NCBI GenBank assembly: GCA_018676855.1
Contig: JABHDY010000003.1
Coordinates: 84,136 to 148,135, forward strand
Source: Candidatus Woesearchaeota archaeon
Lineage (GTDB): Archaea; Nanobdellota; Nanobdellia; Woesearchaeales; GW2011-AR9
Direction of reading: 5' to 3'
Length of the DNA: 64,000 nt
The notes beneath the pieces were generated by a model, which saw nothing but the letters and a program-made list of their open reading frames with translations, searched no databases and was not told the origin of the DNA. Both the position numbers and the translations under genes were made by a program. Numbering within the stretch: position 1 is the stretch's first letter; each line of letters opens with the position of its first letter. Below, piece by piece: positions 9,223 through 17,490 of the stretch.

Positions 9223-9735
9223 TTATTGTTGGTACGTGTACTTAAACACGTTTAAATAACTTTTAATTTTTGTATGAAGATCGTCTACATCGCTTGCGAT
9301 CCACGTTTCTAATTTTCTAAAATGTCGTTTGAAAAAATATTTTTCAAAGATGATACTTAAGAACCAATAAAAAGGTTTACTTGTCCATATACCAAACCTA
9401 TCGCTCTTAACATATCCATCAAAATAAATTCTGACAACACCATGATTTACACGAACTTTTTCTCCATCCTTTTCAACTTCAACTTCAGTAACATCAATCA
9501 TATTAAACTTTATCCTCATTTGAAGTACATGATAATCACTTGTAGATTTCCATGGTTCTAAGACAATATGTATCTGTTTACCTCTCGGCGTTATAATTTC
9601 ATCATTCATTTTCTCGTACCAATCCCACCCCTTTTCAAAAAACCAGCCAGAAATAAGTGAGTACAGCTCAGATGCGTTAAAGAGTCCTTCATAGCTGAAT
9701 TTCAAATGATCTACAATTAATACACGTTCTACCAT
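9223..9735 (-). CDS. Conserved hypothetical protein, tandem paralog A
   Basis: A 170-residue protein, first gene of a two-gene operon with its paralog. It contains the family pattern LKFSYEGLFNASELYSLISG at residues 11-30, the block EPWKSTSDYHVLQMRIKF, and a C-terminal KIKSYLNVFKYTYQQ. Hydrophobic patches (SKPFYWFLSIIFEKYFF) suggest a membrane-touching or buried helix. Shorter than its partner, lacking the charged C-terminal extension. Confidence 0.6.
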   Translation of the reverse strand: MVERVLIVDHLKFSYEGLFNASELYSLISGWFFEKGWDWYEKMNDEIITPRGKQIHIVLEPWKSTSDYHVLQMRIKFNMIDVTEVEVEKDGEKVRVNHGVVRIYFDGYVKSDRFGIWTSKPFYWFLSIIFEKYFFKRHFRKLETWIASDVDDLHTKIKSYLNVFKYTYQQ

Positions 9736-9895
9736 CTTTTTATAGGAGAATAAGATATTCTATACTTATAAATTATTCTGTTTTAGAATTGAATCAAAAT
9801 TTAAATACCCAAAACCATACTAGTACACTACCAAAAACTTTAAGAAGAAGTGATAAAACCTCAAACTAAGAAAAAAAGAGTGGGTGTAAAAATAG

Positions 9896-10534
9896 ATGGT
9901 AAAATCATTTTTCAAAAATCTTCTGAGTAAGCTTAAGTTTAACCCGTTTGCACGGAAAAGTCATGTTAAACTAGGATTGTACGGACCGCCAAACGGTGGT
10001 AAGAGTACTTTAGCGAACAAAATATGTCAAGATTGGTTAGGGGAAGATATGTCTTCTGTATCGCATGTTGCCCATGAAACACGAGAAATTAACATTAAAG
10101 AACAAGTATCAATCAAAAATAAGAAAGGAAAAGAATTAACATTTTCGCTTGTTGATACTCCAGGAATAGCAACAAAGATTGATTATGAAGAATTCCTTAA
10201 GAAAGGTATGAAAAAGAAAGTTGCAAAAGTACGAGCAAAAGAAGCAACAAAAGGTGTCATTGACGCAATTAAATGGTTAGATAACATGGATTCTGTTGTT
10301 GTCGTATTAGATTCAACTAAAGATCCATACTCACAAGTTAACATTACAATTATAGGAAATCTTCAAGCACGTAATATTCCTGTATTGATTGCAGCGAACA
10401 AAGTTGACCTTAAAAAATCTAATTTGGACGTTATCAAAGCAGCATTTCCACAGTATGAAATTGTTGGAATTTCTGCTAAGTATGGGAAGAACGTTGAAGA
10501 TTTTTATGAACAATTATTCAAACTTGCAAAGTAA
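9896..10534 (+). CDS. Era/Der-like small GTPase
   Basis: A 212-residue GTP-binding protein with all main motifs: G1 GPPNGGKST (about residues 30-38), G3 DTPG, G4 NKVD and G5 SAKYGK. A basic start (KNLLSKLKFNPFARKSH) precedes the G domain. Such proteins in archaea are placed with DUF2073 and Zn-ribbon genes, as here, and are thought to act in ribosome or RNA biology, though the exact target is not known. A TATA-like box at about 9798-9808 implies a leader of some 70 nt. Confidence 0.85.
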   Translation: MVKSFFKNLLSKLKFNPFARKSHVKLGLYGPPNGGKSTLANKICQDWLGEDMSSVSHVAHETREINIKEQVSIKNKKGKELTFSLVDTPGIATKIDYEEFLKKGMKKKVAKVRAKEATKGVIDAIKWLDNMDSVVVVLDSTKDPYSQVNITIIGNLQARNIPVLIAANKVDLKKSNLDVIKAAFPQYEIVGISAKYGKNVEDFYEQLFKLAK

Positions 10535-10595
10535 ATAAAAAAATAAACATTTAAATAGAGATAAAAATTACTATATGTAGAAAAGAGGTATATCA

Positions 10596-11000
10596 ATGGT
10601 TACATTTCAATTTATTCCATTCCACGACATTGACGGATTATCATCCGCAAAACGAGTTAATAAACTTCTTAACATAGTAAAAGAAGATAAGATAGTTATC
10701 ATGGAAGGGCGACTTAAGAGAGAAGAAGAAGCAGATTTAATAGAAATTACTATGGAAGAAATAGGTCCTAAATTTAAGGGAGTAGAATTGAGTGTTATTT
10801 ATCCAGATAAAAATAAACAAGATTTAAAACGGCGTGTTAAAGGAAAATTTGCTAACCTTCTTCTGGGAGATAGGCAGGGAATGACCATCATTGGCCCTGC
10901 GTCAATCGTTAAAAAGATTGAAAAGAATCCTGATAAAATAGAACTTTTTACAAAGGAAAGTACAAAGCGATACAGAGCAAAACCAAAAAAGAAGAGATAA
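10596..11000 (+). CDS. DUF2073 family protein
   Basis: A 134-residue protein matching the archaeal DUF2073 plan: MVTFQFIPFHDIDGLSSAKR at the start, an EGRLKREEEADLIEITMEEI helix and a basic C-terminus (RYRAKPKKKR). It has an RBS (gaggt, 6 nt before the ATG) and a TATA-like box (acatttaaatag, 10548-10559), so it may have its own promoter in addition to read-through from the GTPase gene. The function of DUF2073 is unknown; the fixed neighbourhood suggests a partner of the GTPase. Confidence 0.8.
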   Translation: MVTFQFIPFHDIDGLSSAKRVNKLLNIVKEDKIVIMEGRLKREEEADLIEITMEEIGPKFKGVELSVIYPDKNKQDLKRRVKGKFANLLLGDRQGMTIIGPASIVKKIEKNPDKIELFTKESTKRYRAKPKKKR

Positions 11001-11003
11001 ACA

Positions 11004-11378
11004 ATGCCACATCAATGCGTTCGGTGTAATATTCTTTATGAAGATGGTGCACAAGAAATTCTAAAAGGGTGTAGTTGTGGTGCTCGACTATTTTTCTATA
11101 TCAAGAAGAAAAACATTGAAGAAGGAAAAAAGATAATTAATGATTTATCTGTTGAAGAGAAAAATCATATTCAAAAGGATGTTGCAGAGATTCTTCACAT
11201 AAAAGATGAAGATAAAGATAGGCCAGTTGTATTAGACTTAGAGTCTATTCGTATTCTTAAACCAGGAAAGTATGAACTTGATTTAGTACATTTGTTCAAG
11301 AAAGATCCGTTAATCATAAAATTAGAAGAAGGAAAGTATATGATTGATCTTGGACAGGCATTTAAAGAAGGAAAATAA
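11004..11378 (+). CDS. Zn-ribbon protein of the GTPase/DUF2073 block
   Basis: A 124-residue protein beginning PHQCVRCNILYEDGAQEILK and then GCSCGARLFFYIK, giving a four-cysteine zinc site (CxxC ... CxC). The middle is charged helix and the end carries beta-type repeats (KPGKYELDL, EEGKYMIDLGQAF). This fits the archaeal Zn-ribbon family (COG3364) found beside DUF2073. It starts 3 nt after the DUF2073 stop, so the two are made from one message. It may bind nucleic acid; that is inference from the zinc ribbon. Confidence 0.8.
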   Translation: MPHQCVRCNILYEDGAQEILKGCSCGARLFFYIKKKNIEEGKKIINDLSVEEKNHIQKDVAEILHIKDEDKDRPVVLDLESIRILKPGKYELDLVHLFKKDPLIIKLEEGKYMIDLGQAFKEGK

Positions 11379-11891
11379 TTATAATTTGCTTTTCTGCGCT
11401 TTATCCGATATGATAGCTGAATGACCTGACGGATCTTCAATAATAATTTTTAACTTTTCTCTTCCAACAAGAACTTTACCTAATTTCTTAACTAAATTCT
11501 TTGCTTTTTTCTTTGCAGAGGGATCATCTTCCGATTCGCCAGCAGATTGTATCTTCTTTTTTATTCTTTCAAGAAATCCTTCAACATTTGTTACGTACCC
11601 CTCCGATGCAGGACCGGACTCAATCGTGATAACGTGCGGTATTTTTATTGATGCTGATCCAGACTTTACAATTTTAATGTTTAAATCATCTTCAGATGAG
11701 ACTTCAAGTGTAAATTTACATGGTTCCTTGCTTTCTACAGGTTCAACATCAGATTTTCGTGTATTACATGCAGAACAGTCCATTGAAAAGACAAATACCC
11801 TTCCAAAGTATGGAATTTCAATTTCTTCTTCATTTAAAGTACATTTCTTTGCACCGCAAAACGGGCACGGCTGATTTTTTATTTCAGGCAT
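11379..11891 (-). CDS. ZPR1-type zinc finger protein
   Basis: A 170-residue protein with CPFCGAKKC at the start and CSACNTRKSDVEPVE, the usual four-cysteine finger plus acid-rich follow-on of ZPR1 proteins. ZPR1 in eukaryotes binds translation elongation factor 1A and helps it fold; archaea have a shorter single-module version such as this. The beta region (IKIPHVITIESGPASEGYVTN) and the closing helix pair (FLERIKKKI ... KLGKVLVGREKLKIII) also match. Convergent with the Zn-ribbon gene, stop to stop with no gap. Confidence 0.85.
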   Translation of the reverse strand: MPEIKNQPCPFCGAKKCTLNEEEIEIPYFGRVFVFSMDCSACNTRKSDVEPVESKEPCKFTLEVSSEDDLNIKIVKSGSASIKIPHVITIESGPASEGYVTNVEGFLERIKKKIQSAGESEDDPSAKKKAKNLVKKLGKVLVGREKLKIIIEDPSGHSAIISDKAQKSKL

Positions 11892-11963
11892 ATCTTGTTA
11901 ATAGTGGTTGTGTTTAAAAATATTTTGTTTCTGGACGATAAATTATAATTAGAAGTGGGAAAT

Positions 11964-11971
11964 TTTATAAA
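11964..11971 (+). promoter_or_regulatory. TATA box of tRNA-Gly
   Basis: tttataaa lies 26 nt before the first base of the tRNA-Gly gene. Confidence 0.55.
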
Positions 11972-11996
11972 GGGAGCTTGAAATATCCTTTGTATC

Positions 11997-12068
11997 GCAC
12001 CGGTAGTTTAATGGCTAGAATCCGGGCCTTCCAAGCCTGTGATCCGAGTTCGAATCTCGGCCGGTGCA
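11997..12068 (+). tRNA. tRNA-Gly (anticodon UCC)
   Basis: Folds as a full cloverleaf: acceptor gcaccgg with ccggtgc and discriminator A, anticodon stem cgggc/gcctg with loop cttccaa (U33, anticodon TCC), and T-arm gttcgaat flanked by pairing strands. It would read GGA and GGG codons. No intron, and CCA is not encoded. It stands alone between ZPR1 and msrA. Confidence 0.95.
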
Positions 12069-12129
12069 CATTCTTTTTTACCTTACATCAGTGGTAAGAA
12101 ACTATTATATAAATAGAAAGAATTCAATG

Positions 12130-12196
12130 AATAAGCCAGGCGTATGCGATAACGCAGGGAGTTTAGCTTAGAAAATCCATATGGTTCGCTTTTTTT
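12130..12196 (+). ncRNA. Possible small structured RNA or msrA leader
   Basis: A strong TATA box (attatataaat, 12104-12114) lies about 110 nt before the msrA start. The transcript would hold nested stems TAAGC/GCTTA (12132-12136 with 12166-12170) and GCGT/ACGC (12140-12143 with 12152-12155), a CCATATGG palindrome (12077+100, that is 12177-12184) and then seven T at 12190-12196. It may be a short RNA or a leader controlling msrA. I found no match to a named RNA class. Confidence 0.3.
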
Positions 12197-12242
12197 AGCT
12201 GTAAAACTTCCATTGTTCGCAAGATACTACCTGGTCTTTCTT

Positions 12243-12836
12243 ATGAAATGGACAATAGTACTTATTGCAATGATACTCGTCGGTTGTGCACAGGAAATAC
12301 CTGAAAGTGAAGTTCCTTCAGAAGCTGATGTTGCAACATTTGCAGGAGGATGTTTTTGGTGTATGGAAGCAGCATTTCAAGGATATGCTGGTGTGTTTGA
12401 TGTCATTTCTGGATATGCAGGAGGAGATGTTAAAGATCCAACATATGAACACGTTCTGAGTGGAAAAACGGGACATCGTGAGTCTGTTCAAGTATTTTAT
12501 GATAAATCCGTTATATCGTACGAAGAATTGGTACGATTATTCTGGCGACAAATTGAGCCAACAGATGCTGGCGGTCAGTTCTCAGATAGAGGTGAACAAT
12601 ATACAACTGCAATATTTTATCATACTGAAAAACAAAAAGTTGCTGCTGAAAAGTCAAAAAGTGAAATTGCAAAAAAATTTACTGAACCAATCGCTACACA
12701 AATAATTCCATTTACGACGTTCTATAAAGCAGAAGAGTATCATCAAGATTATTCTTTAAAGAGAACACGACAATATGAACAATATGCGAAAGGTTCAGGA
12801 AGAAAAGGGTATATTGAAAGAGTATGGGGAAAATAA
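12243..12836 (+). CDS. msrA: Secreted peptide-methionine (S)-S-oxide reductase, lipoprotein
   Basis: Repairs oxidised methionine. A lipoprotein signal (MKWTIVLIAMILVGCA) leads the catalytic domain with the active-site GGCFWCMEAAFQ, the GY.GG box (GYAGGDVKDPTYEHVLSGKTGH) and the substrate region QYTTAIFYH. The start at 12243 gives a clean signal peptide; a frame extension upstream to 12213 would not. The enzyme therefore probably works outside the membrane, tethered by the lipobox Cys. No C-terminal resolving cysteine is seen, only the second Cys of GCFWC, so recycling may differ from classic three-Cys MsrA. No msrB is next to it. Confidence 0.92.
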   Translation: MKWTIVLIAMILVGCAQEIPESEVPSEADVATFAGGCFWCMEAAFQGYAGVFDVISGYAGGDVKDPTYEHVLSGKTGHRESVQVFYDKSVISYEELVRLFWRQIEPTDAGGQFSDRGEQYTTAIFYHTEKQKVAAEKSKSEIAKKFTEPIATQIIPFTTFYKAEEYHQDYSLKRTRQYEQYAKGSGRKGYIERVWGK

Positions 12837-12866
12837 AAATAAATTATAAGAAAAAAAAGTAATCAA

Positions 12867-13832
12867 CTATTCTCTCACAATACCATTTCCAGGACGTCTT
12901 TGTAAAGCTGTAGACTTCTGACCAGCAGTATGATACGTTGCTCTTCCAACTCCTCGTAAAGCTTGTTCTGAATCTCGTAATACATCTAGATTAAACGTCA
13001 TCAATGCTGCACGATGTGTAAGATTTGTTTTTCCATCCAATGATCCTTGTTGTACAGATGTAACATATTTTCCACCAACACCAACCTGTTCCGGTTCGTA
13101 AAGACCAGTACATTGACCCATTTCAATAACGCCACCAAAACGATCAAGAAGAGCTTCTTTTACCTGACCATTAACTAATGAAGGACTCATTCCAAACGCA
13201 AGTTTTTCAGTATTAATAACTGCTGCATATGCCTGCATACCATCAACAATAACTGTCGAAGGAACATTTGTAATAAGATCTCCAAATCCAGCAACCATTC
13301 CCCTTATATTTTCTTCTTCTGCCTGATTTGTATCAGCATTTGTTGGACCAGTACTTAATATGGCAACACTTGCTTCCATAGGTCTTAAGCTATTAGGAAA
13401 TTGTCGTACATAATTATTAAAATCTACTCCATGAACAACACCAAACATGTTTTCATTAAATTGAAATCCATTGTATGTATATTCTTTTCTTGGCTGAGAA
13501 TCTAAAGGATCAAACCTTGTTGGCTCAAATCCTTCAAATGATTCTCTTAAAGAGTAAGCTGAACCAGAATCAAAAACGCCAACAGTATAAATAGTTTTTA
13601 TAGGAGTTTCTGTCTTTTCTCCAATTCTGTGAGCAAGATGACTTAACTGAGCAACAACACGACTAAGTTCGTGTGGAAATCGAGTATATTTCGCTGCAAC
13701 CAAAGCTTCATCTTGTCTATCACTTTGTGCTAACGCATTAAAATTTACATCTCCTCTCGCAAGAGCAGTTTTTGCAAGTCGTTCAAGAGGTGCACCAGAT
13801 GCCCCTCGTACCATAAATTTATCATCAGTCAT
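12867..13832 (-). CDS. Protein of unknown function
   Basis: A 321-residue soluble protein that I do not recognise. ATG 13832 is chosen because gaggga lies about 10 nt upstream and the protein then starts MTDDKFMVRG; a longer frame begins in AT-rich leader. There is no signal peptide. The body has alternating strands and helices (ASVAILSTGPTNADTNQ, STVIVDGMQAYAAVIN, TNLTHRAALMTFNL) and few Lys for this genome, with more Ala, Gly and Arg than its neighbours. One Cys only. It faces the smc gene divergently. Confidence 0.5.
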   Translation of the reverse strand: MTDDKFMVRGASGAPLERLAKTALARGDVNFNALAQSDRQDEALVAAKYTRFPHELSRVVAQLSHLAHRIGEKTETPIKTIYTVGVFDSGSAYSLRESFEGFEPTRFDPLDSQPRKEYTYNGFQFNENMFGVVHGVDFNNYVRQFPNSLRPMEASVAILSTGPTNADTNQAEEENIRGMVAGFGDLITNVPSTVIVDGMQAYAAVINTEKLAFGMSPSLVNGQVKEALLDRFGGVIEMGQCTGLYEPEQVGVGGKYVTSVQQGSLDGKTNLTHRAALMTFNLDVLRDSEQALRGVGRATYHTAGQKSTALQRRPGNGIVRE

Positions 13833-13866
13833 TTTGTAATTTCCCTCATTTTTATATTTGTTATCA

Positions 13867-13884
13867 TTTATTAGTGATAATAAA
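13867..13884. repeat. AT-rich inverted repeat before the gene at 12867
   Basis: tttatta-gtga-taataaa, a perfect 7-bp inverted repeat at about the expected start of transcription of the minus-strand gene. In such AT-rich DNA it may be chance. Confidence 0.3.
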
Positions 13885-13985
13885 TAGCTATTTATAAACT
13901 TTTCCATCCAATTTGTATATCCTCATATTCCAAAACCTTTATAAACCAAAACAAAACAATTCTACACTGAAAAGAGGGAATATTT

Positions 13986-16900
13986 ATGACAAAAATAAAC
14001 AGAATACATATTCATGGATTTAAGAGCTTTGCACATAAGACAGAGATTCCATTTAGTAATGAGTTTAACTGTATCCTTGGACCGAACGGTTCTGGGAAAA
14101 GTAATATAGGAGACGCATTATGTTTCGTTCTAGGAAGATTATCTGCAAAATCTATGCGAGCAGAAAAAGCTGCTAACTTAATATTTAACGGTGGAAAGAA
14201 AAAACAACCATCACAAGCTGGAAGTGTTGAGATAGCTTTTTGCAACAAAAATAAAGTATTTCCATTAGAGGAAAAAGAAATTATTATTAATAGAACTATT
14301 AAAAAAAGTGGTAGTAGTGTGTACCGCGTTAACAGTAAAAAGAAAACACGAACAGAAATTCTTGATCTTCTTGCACATGCAAAAATTAATCCAGAGGGAT
14401 ACAATATAATTCTTCAGGGTGACATTACAAGGTTTGTTACTATGCCTACAACTGAAAGAAGAAAGGTTATCGAAGAAATCAGTGATGTATCATTATATGA
14501 AGAAAAGAAACATAAAGCTGTTTTAGAATTAAACAAAGTTGAAGATAAATTAAATAATGCAGCAATTATTCTTAAAGAACGGGGAACGTACCTTAAAGAA
14601 CTTAAAAAAGATCGTGATCAAGCACTTAGGTTCAAAGATCTCCAGGGAAAGATTGGTTCATTAAAGGCTACGCACCTTCATCATCAAATTCAAGAAAAAG
14701 AAACTGTTAAACAAAAATTTGATACGGAAGTTGAAAAACATCAACAGAAAATATCGAATTCTGAAAAGAAAATTGATACTTTAAAAGAGACAATCCAAAC
14801 AATAAAAGATAAAACATCTTCTATAAATAAAGAGATTGAACAGAAAGGTGAAAAGGAACAGGTTAAGGTTCATAGAGAAATTGAAGATCTTAAAGTTAAC
14901 GTTACGAAAGATAAAGCAAGAATATCAACCGTTAAAGATGAAATTAATAAGATTAAACTAAGAAAGGATCAGTTCAATGAAGAAATTAAAGATTTAAAAG
15001 AAAGATCATCATCATTTTCGCAAAAAAATAAAGAATTGAAACTTGCACTTCAGAAAAAGAGTAATGAAAAGAAAGATGTTGAACAAAGTATTGAACAGTT
15101 CAAAAAGAAACATAAAATTGAATCTTCACAAGAACTAGATACAGAAATTGAACAGAAGGATACGTTAATTGAAAAGAAACAAGAAGAAATTCAAACAATA
15201 CGGCAACGTCAACAAGAATTGTTAAGAGAAAAGGATAGAATTGAATATCAACTACAAACTATTGATGAACGTATTAAAAAAGTTAGAGAAGTTGAACAAC
15301 AAAATAAGGGCCAGATAAAAACGTTACAAAATAACAAATCTAATTTTAAAGAAGCGACAATTAAACTTAACCAATGTCTTGATAAAGATAGTAGTTTTGC
15401 GTCACAGGTTGCAAATGCACGACGAAACCTTGTTGATGTACAAGAAAAACATGCAAAATGTAACGCACGATCAATGACCATGCAAGCAGGACTTGCTAAT
15501 AATAAGGCTCTTCAAAGCATCCTTAGTAATAAAAATAAATTTAAGGGTGTTCATGGAACCATTGCAGAACTTGGTCAGGTACAAAAGAAATTTACTGGCG
15601 CATTAGAAGCAACTGCGGGAAGTAGAATGCAAAACATAGTTGTAGATACTGATAAAACTGCTGCTGAATGTATTACCTATCTAAAAAGTAATAAGTTAGG
15701 ATCTGCATCATTTATTCCATTAAACAAGATTAAATATAGAGAAATTGCAACGCAAGACAAAGCATTCTTGAAACAATCAGGAGTTCATGACTTTGCATTA
15801 AACTTAGTTTCTTTCAGTCCACAATATAAAAAAGCGTTTTCATACGTATTTGGTAATTCCCTTGTTGTTGATGATATTAATGTAGCAAGGAATATTGGCA
15901 TTGGGAAGGTTAAAATGACAACATTAGACGGCAATATTGCAGAAGCTAGTGGTGTTATGCGTGGTGGTTTTATGAACAGAAGGAGTTCTTTAGGATTTAA
16001 AGAAAAGGATTCTTTGGACGAACTAAAAAAGTTAGATGGAGAAATGGCAGAATTTCAAAACGTTATTTCTGCAGTTGAAACTAAGAGAGAAGCAAATGAA
16101 CAAGAAATATCATCATTACGTACATTAAGAGCAGAGTTAGAAGCCAGTATTATTACATTAGAAAAAACGTTACATCTCGACACAGGTGATTTAGATGCAA
16201 CGGCAACAGCAAAGAAAGAGTTTGTTGAATCATTGAAAGGCATTGATAACGAGTTACAGACTGTTCAAAGTAGCGTATCATCAATCAATAAAGAGTTAGC
16301 ATCGTTAAAAACAAGTAAACAAATGTTACGATCAAAAGTTAACGAACTACGTAATCCACGTTTACTTGCACAACTTAGTGCATTTGAAGATTCAAAACAA
16401 CAATGTAGGGAAGAAATTGTACGGTTAGAGAACGATATTAAGAATAGTACAATACAAACTGAACAACTTATAGGACCTGAACAGGAAAAAATTCAAGAGA
16501 TTATGAAACAGCATGATAAAGAAGAAACGTCATTTATACAAGAAAGTAAAACTCTTGCAGTTACGATAGCACAGAAAGAAAAAGAACTTGTACAGAAAGA
16601 AAAAGCAAGTAAAGAATTCTATTCGAAATATAGACAGTTATTTACAGAAAGAGAAAAATTAAACTCACAGATGAACTCTAACGAGAACGAAATTGAAATG
16701 ATGAGAGAAAAGTCGCGTGTAAGTGAGAGAGAAGTTAACCTTATGTCATTAAAGAACGCTGAAATTAAAGCACGTCTTGCCGGGTTAAATGAAGAGTTTG
16801 CAAAATATAAAGATGCAGAACTGTTAAAAAATAAGAACGTTACTGAATTACAACAGGAAATTAACAAGTTTGAAGTTATGCTTTCACAGATGTCTTCTGT

Positions 16901-17477
16901 TAACATGAAAGCTCTTGAAGTGTATGAACAAGTTGATGTAGAATTTAAAAAGTTGATTGAAAAGAAAGATTCGTTACATACAGAAAAAACTGACGTTATG
17001 ACTATGATGAACGAAATTGAAACTAAAAAGAAGGACCATTTTATGAAAACGTTTGATCAAGCAAATAAGAATTTCCAAAACATTTTTGGTACTTTGTTTA
17101 AGAAAGGAAAAGCGTACCTACAATTAGACAATCCTAACAAACCGTTTGATGACGGCCTTAGCATTAAAGTTAAACTTTCTGGGAACAGGTTCATGGATCT
17201 TAAATCGTTATCTGGTGGAGAGAAAACTCTTACCGCATTATCTTTTATCTTCGCTGTTCAAGAATATCAACCTGCAACATTTTATATCTTGGATGAGATT
17301 GATGCTGCACTTGACAAACACAATTCTGAGAAGTTATCTAAACTTATTAAGAATTATTCAGGCAATGCACAATACATTATGATATCGCACAATGATTCTA
17401 TAATTTCTGAAGCAGATACGTTGTTCGGTGTAAGCATGAACGAAGGTGTGAGTAAAATAACTAGTTTACAAATTTAA
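13986..17477 (+). CDS. smc: Chromosome segregation ATPase SMC
   Basis: Condensin ATPase that loops and organises the chromosome. The 1163-residue protein has the N-terminal Walker A GPNGSGKSN (residues 33-41), a long coiled coil, the hinge domain (about 518-670, starting FKGVHGTIAELG and including EATAGSRMQNIVVDTDKTAA), a second coiled coil, then the signature LSGGEKTLTALSF (about 1075) and Walker B YILDEIDAALD. All parts are intact and the length is normal. It has a promoter (ctttataaacc, 13937-13947) and an RBS (gaggga). Its kleisin partner ScpA is at 49809-50531, not beside it. Confidence 0.97.
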   Translation: MTKINRIHIHGFKSFAHKTEIPFSNEFNCILGPNGSGKSNIGDALCFVLGRLSAKSMRAEKAANLIFNGGKKKQPSQAGSVEIAFCNKNKVFPLEEKEIIINRTIKKSGSSVYRVNSKKKTRTEILDLLAHAKINPEGYNIILQGDITRFVTMPTTERRKVIEEISDVSLYEEKKHKAVLELNKVEDKLNNAAIILKERGTYLKELKKDRDQALRFKDLQGKIGSLKATHLHHQIQEKETVKQKFDTEVEKHQQKISNSEKKIDTLKETIQTIKDKTSSINKEIEQKGEKEQVKVHREIEDLKVNVTKDKARISTVKDEINKIKLRKDQFNEEIKDLKERSSSFSQKNKELKLALQKKSNEKKDVEQSIEQFKKKHKIESSQELDTEIEQKDTLIEKKQEEIQTIRQRQQELLREKDRIEYQLQTIDERIKKVREVEQQNKGQIKTLQNNKSNFKEATIKLNQCLDKDSSFASQVANARRNLVDVQEKHAKCNARSMTMQAGLANNKALQSILSNKNKFKGVHGTIAELGQVQKKFTGALEATAGSRMQNIVVDTDKTAAECITYLKSNKLGSASFIPLNKIKYREIATQDKAFLKQSGVHDFALNLVSFSPQYKKAFSYVFGNSLVVDDINVARNIGIGKVKMTTLDGNIAEASGVMRGGFMNRRSSLGFKEKDSLDELKKLDGEMAEFQNVISAVETKREANEQEISSLRTLRAELEASIITLEKTLHLDTGDLDATATAKKEFVESLKGIDNELQTVQSSVSSINKELASLKTSKQMLRSKVNELRNPRLLAQLSAFEDSKQQCREEIVRLENDIKNSTIQTEQLIGPEQEKIQEIMKQHDKEETSFIQESKTLAVTIAQKEKELVQKEKASKEFYSKYRQLFTEREKLNSQMNSNENEIEMMREKSRVSEREVNLMSLKNAEIKARLAGLNEEFAKYKDAELLKNKNVTELQQEINKFEVMLSQMSSVNMKALEVYEQVDVEFKKLIEKKDSLHTEKTDVMTMMNEIETKKKDHFMKTFDQANKNFQNIFGTLFKKGKAYLQLDNPNKPFDDGLSIKVKLSGNRFMDLKSLSGGEKTLTALSFIFAVQEYQPATFYILDEIDAALDKHNSEKLSKLIKNYSGNAQYIMISHNDSIISEADTLFGVSMNEGVSKITSLQI

Positions 17478-17490
17478 GAATTAATTTTTT

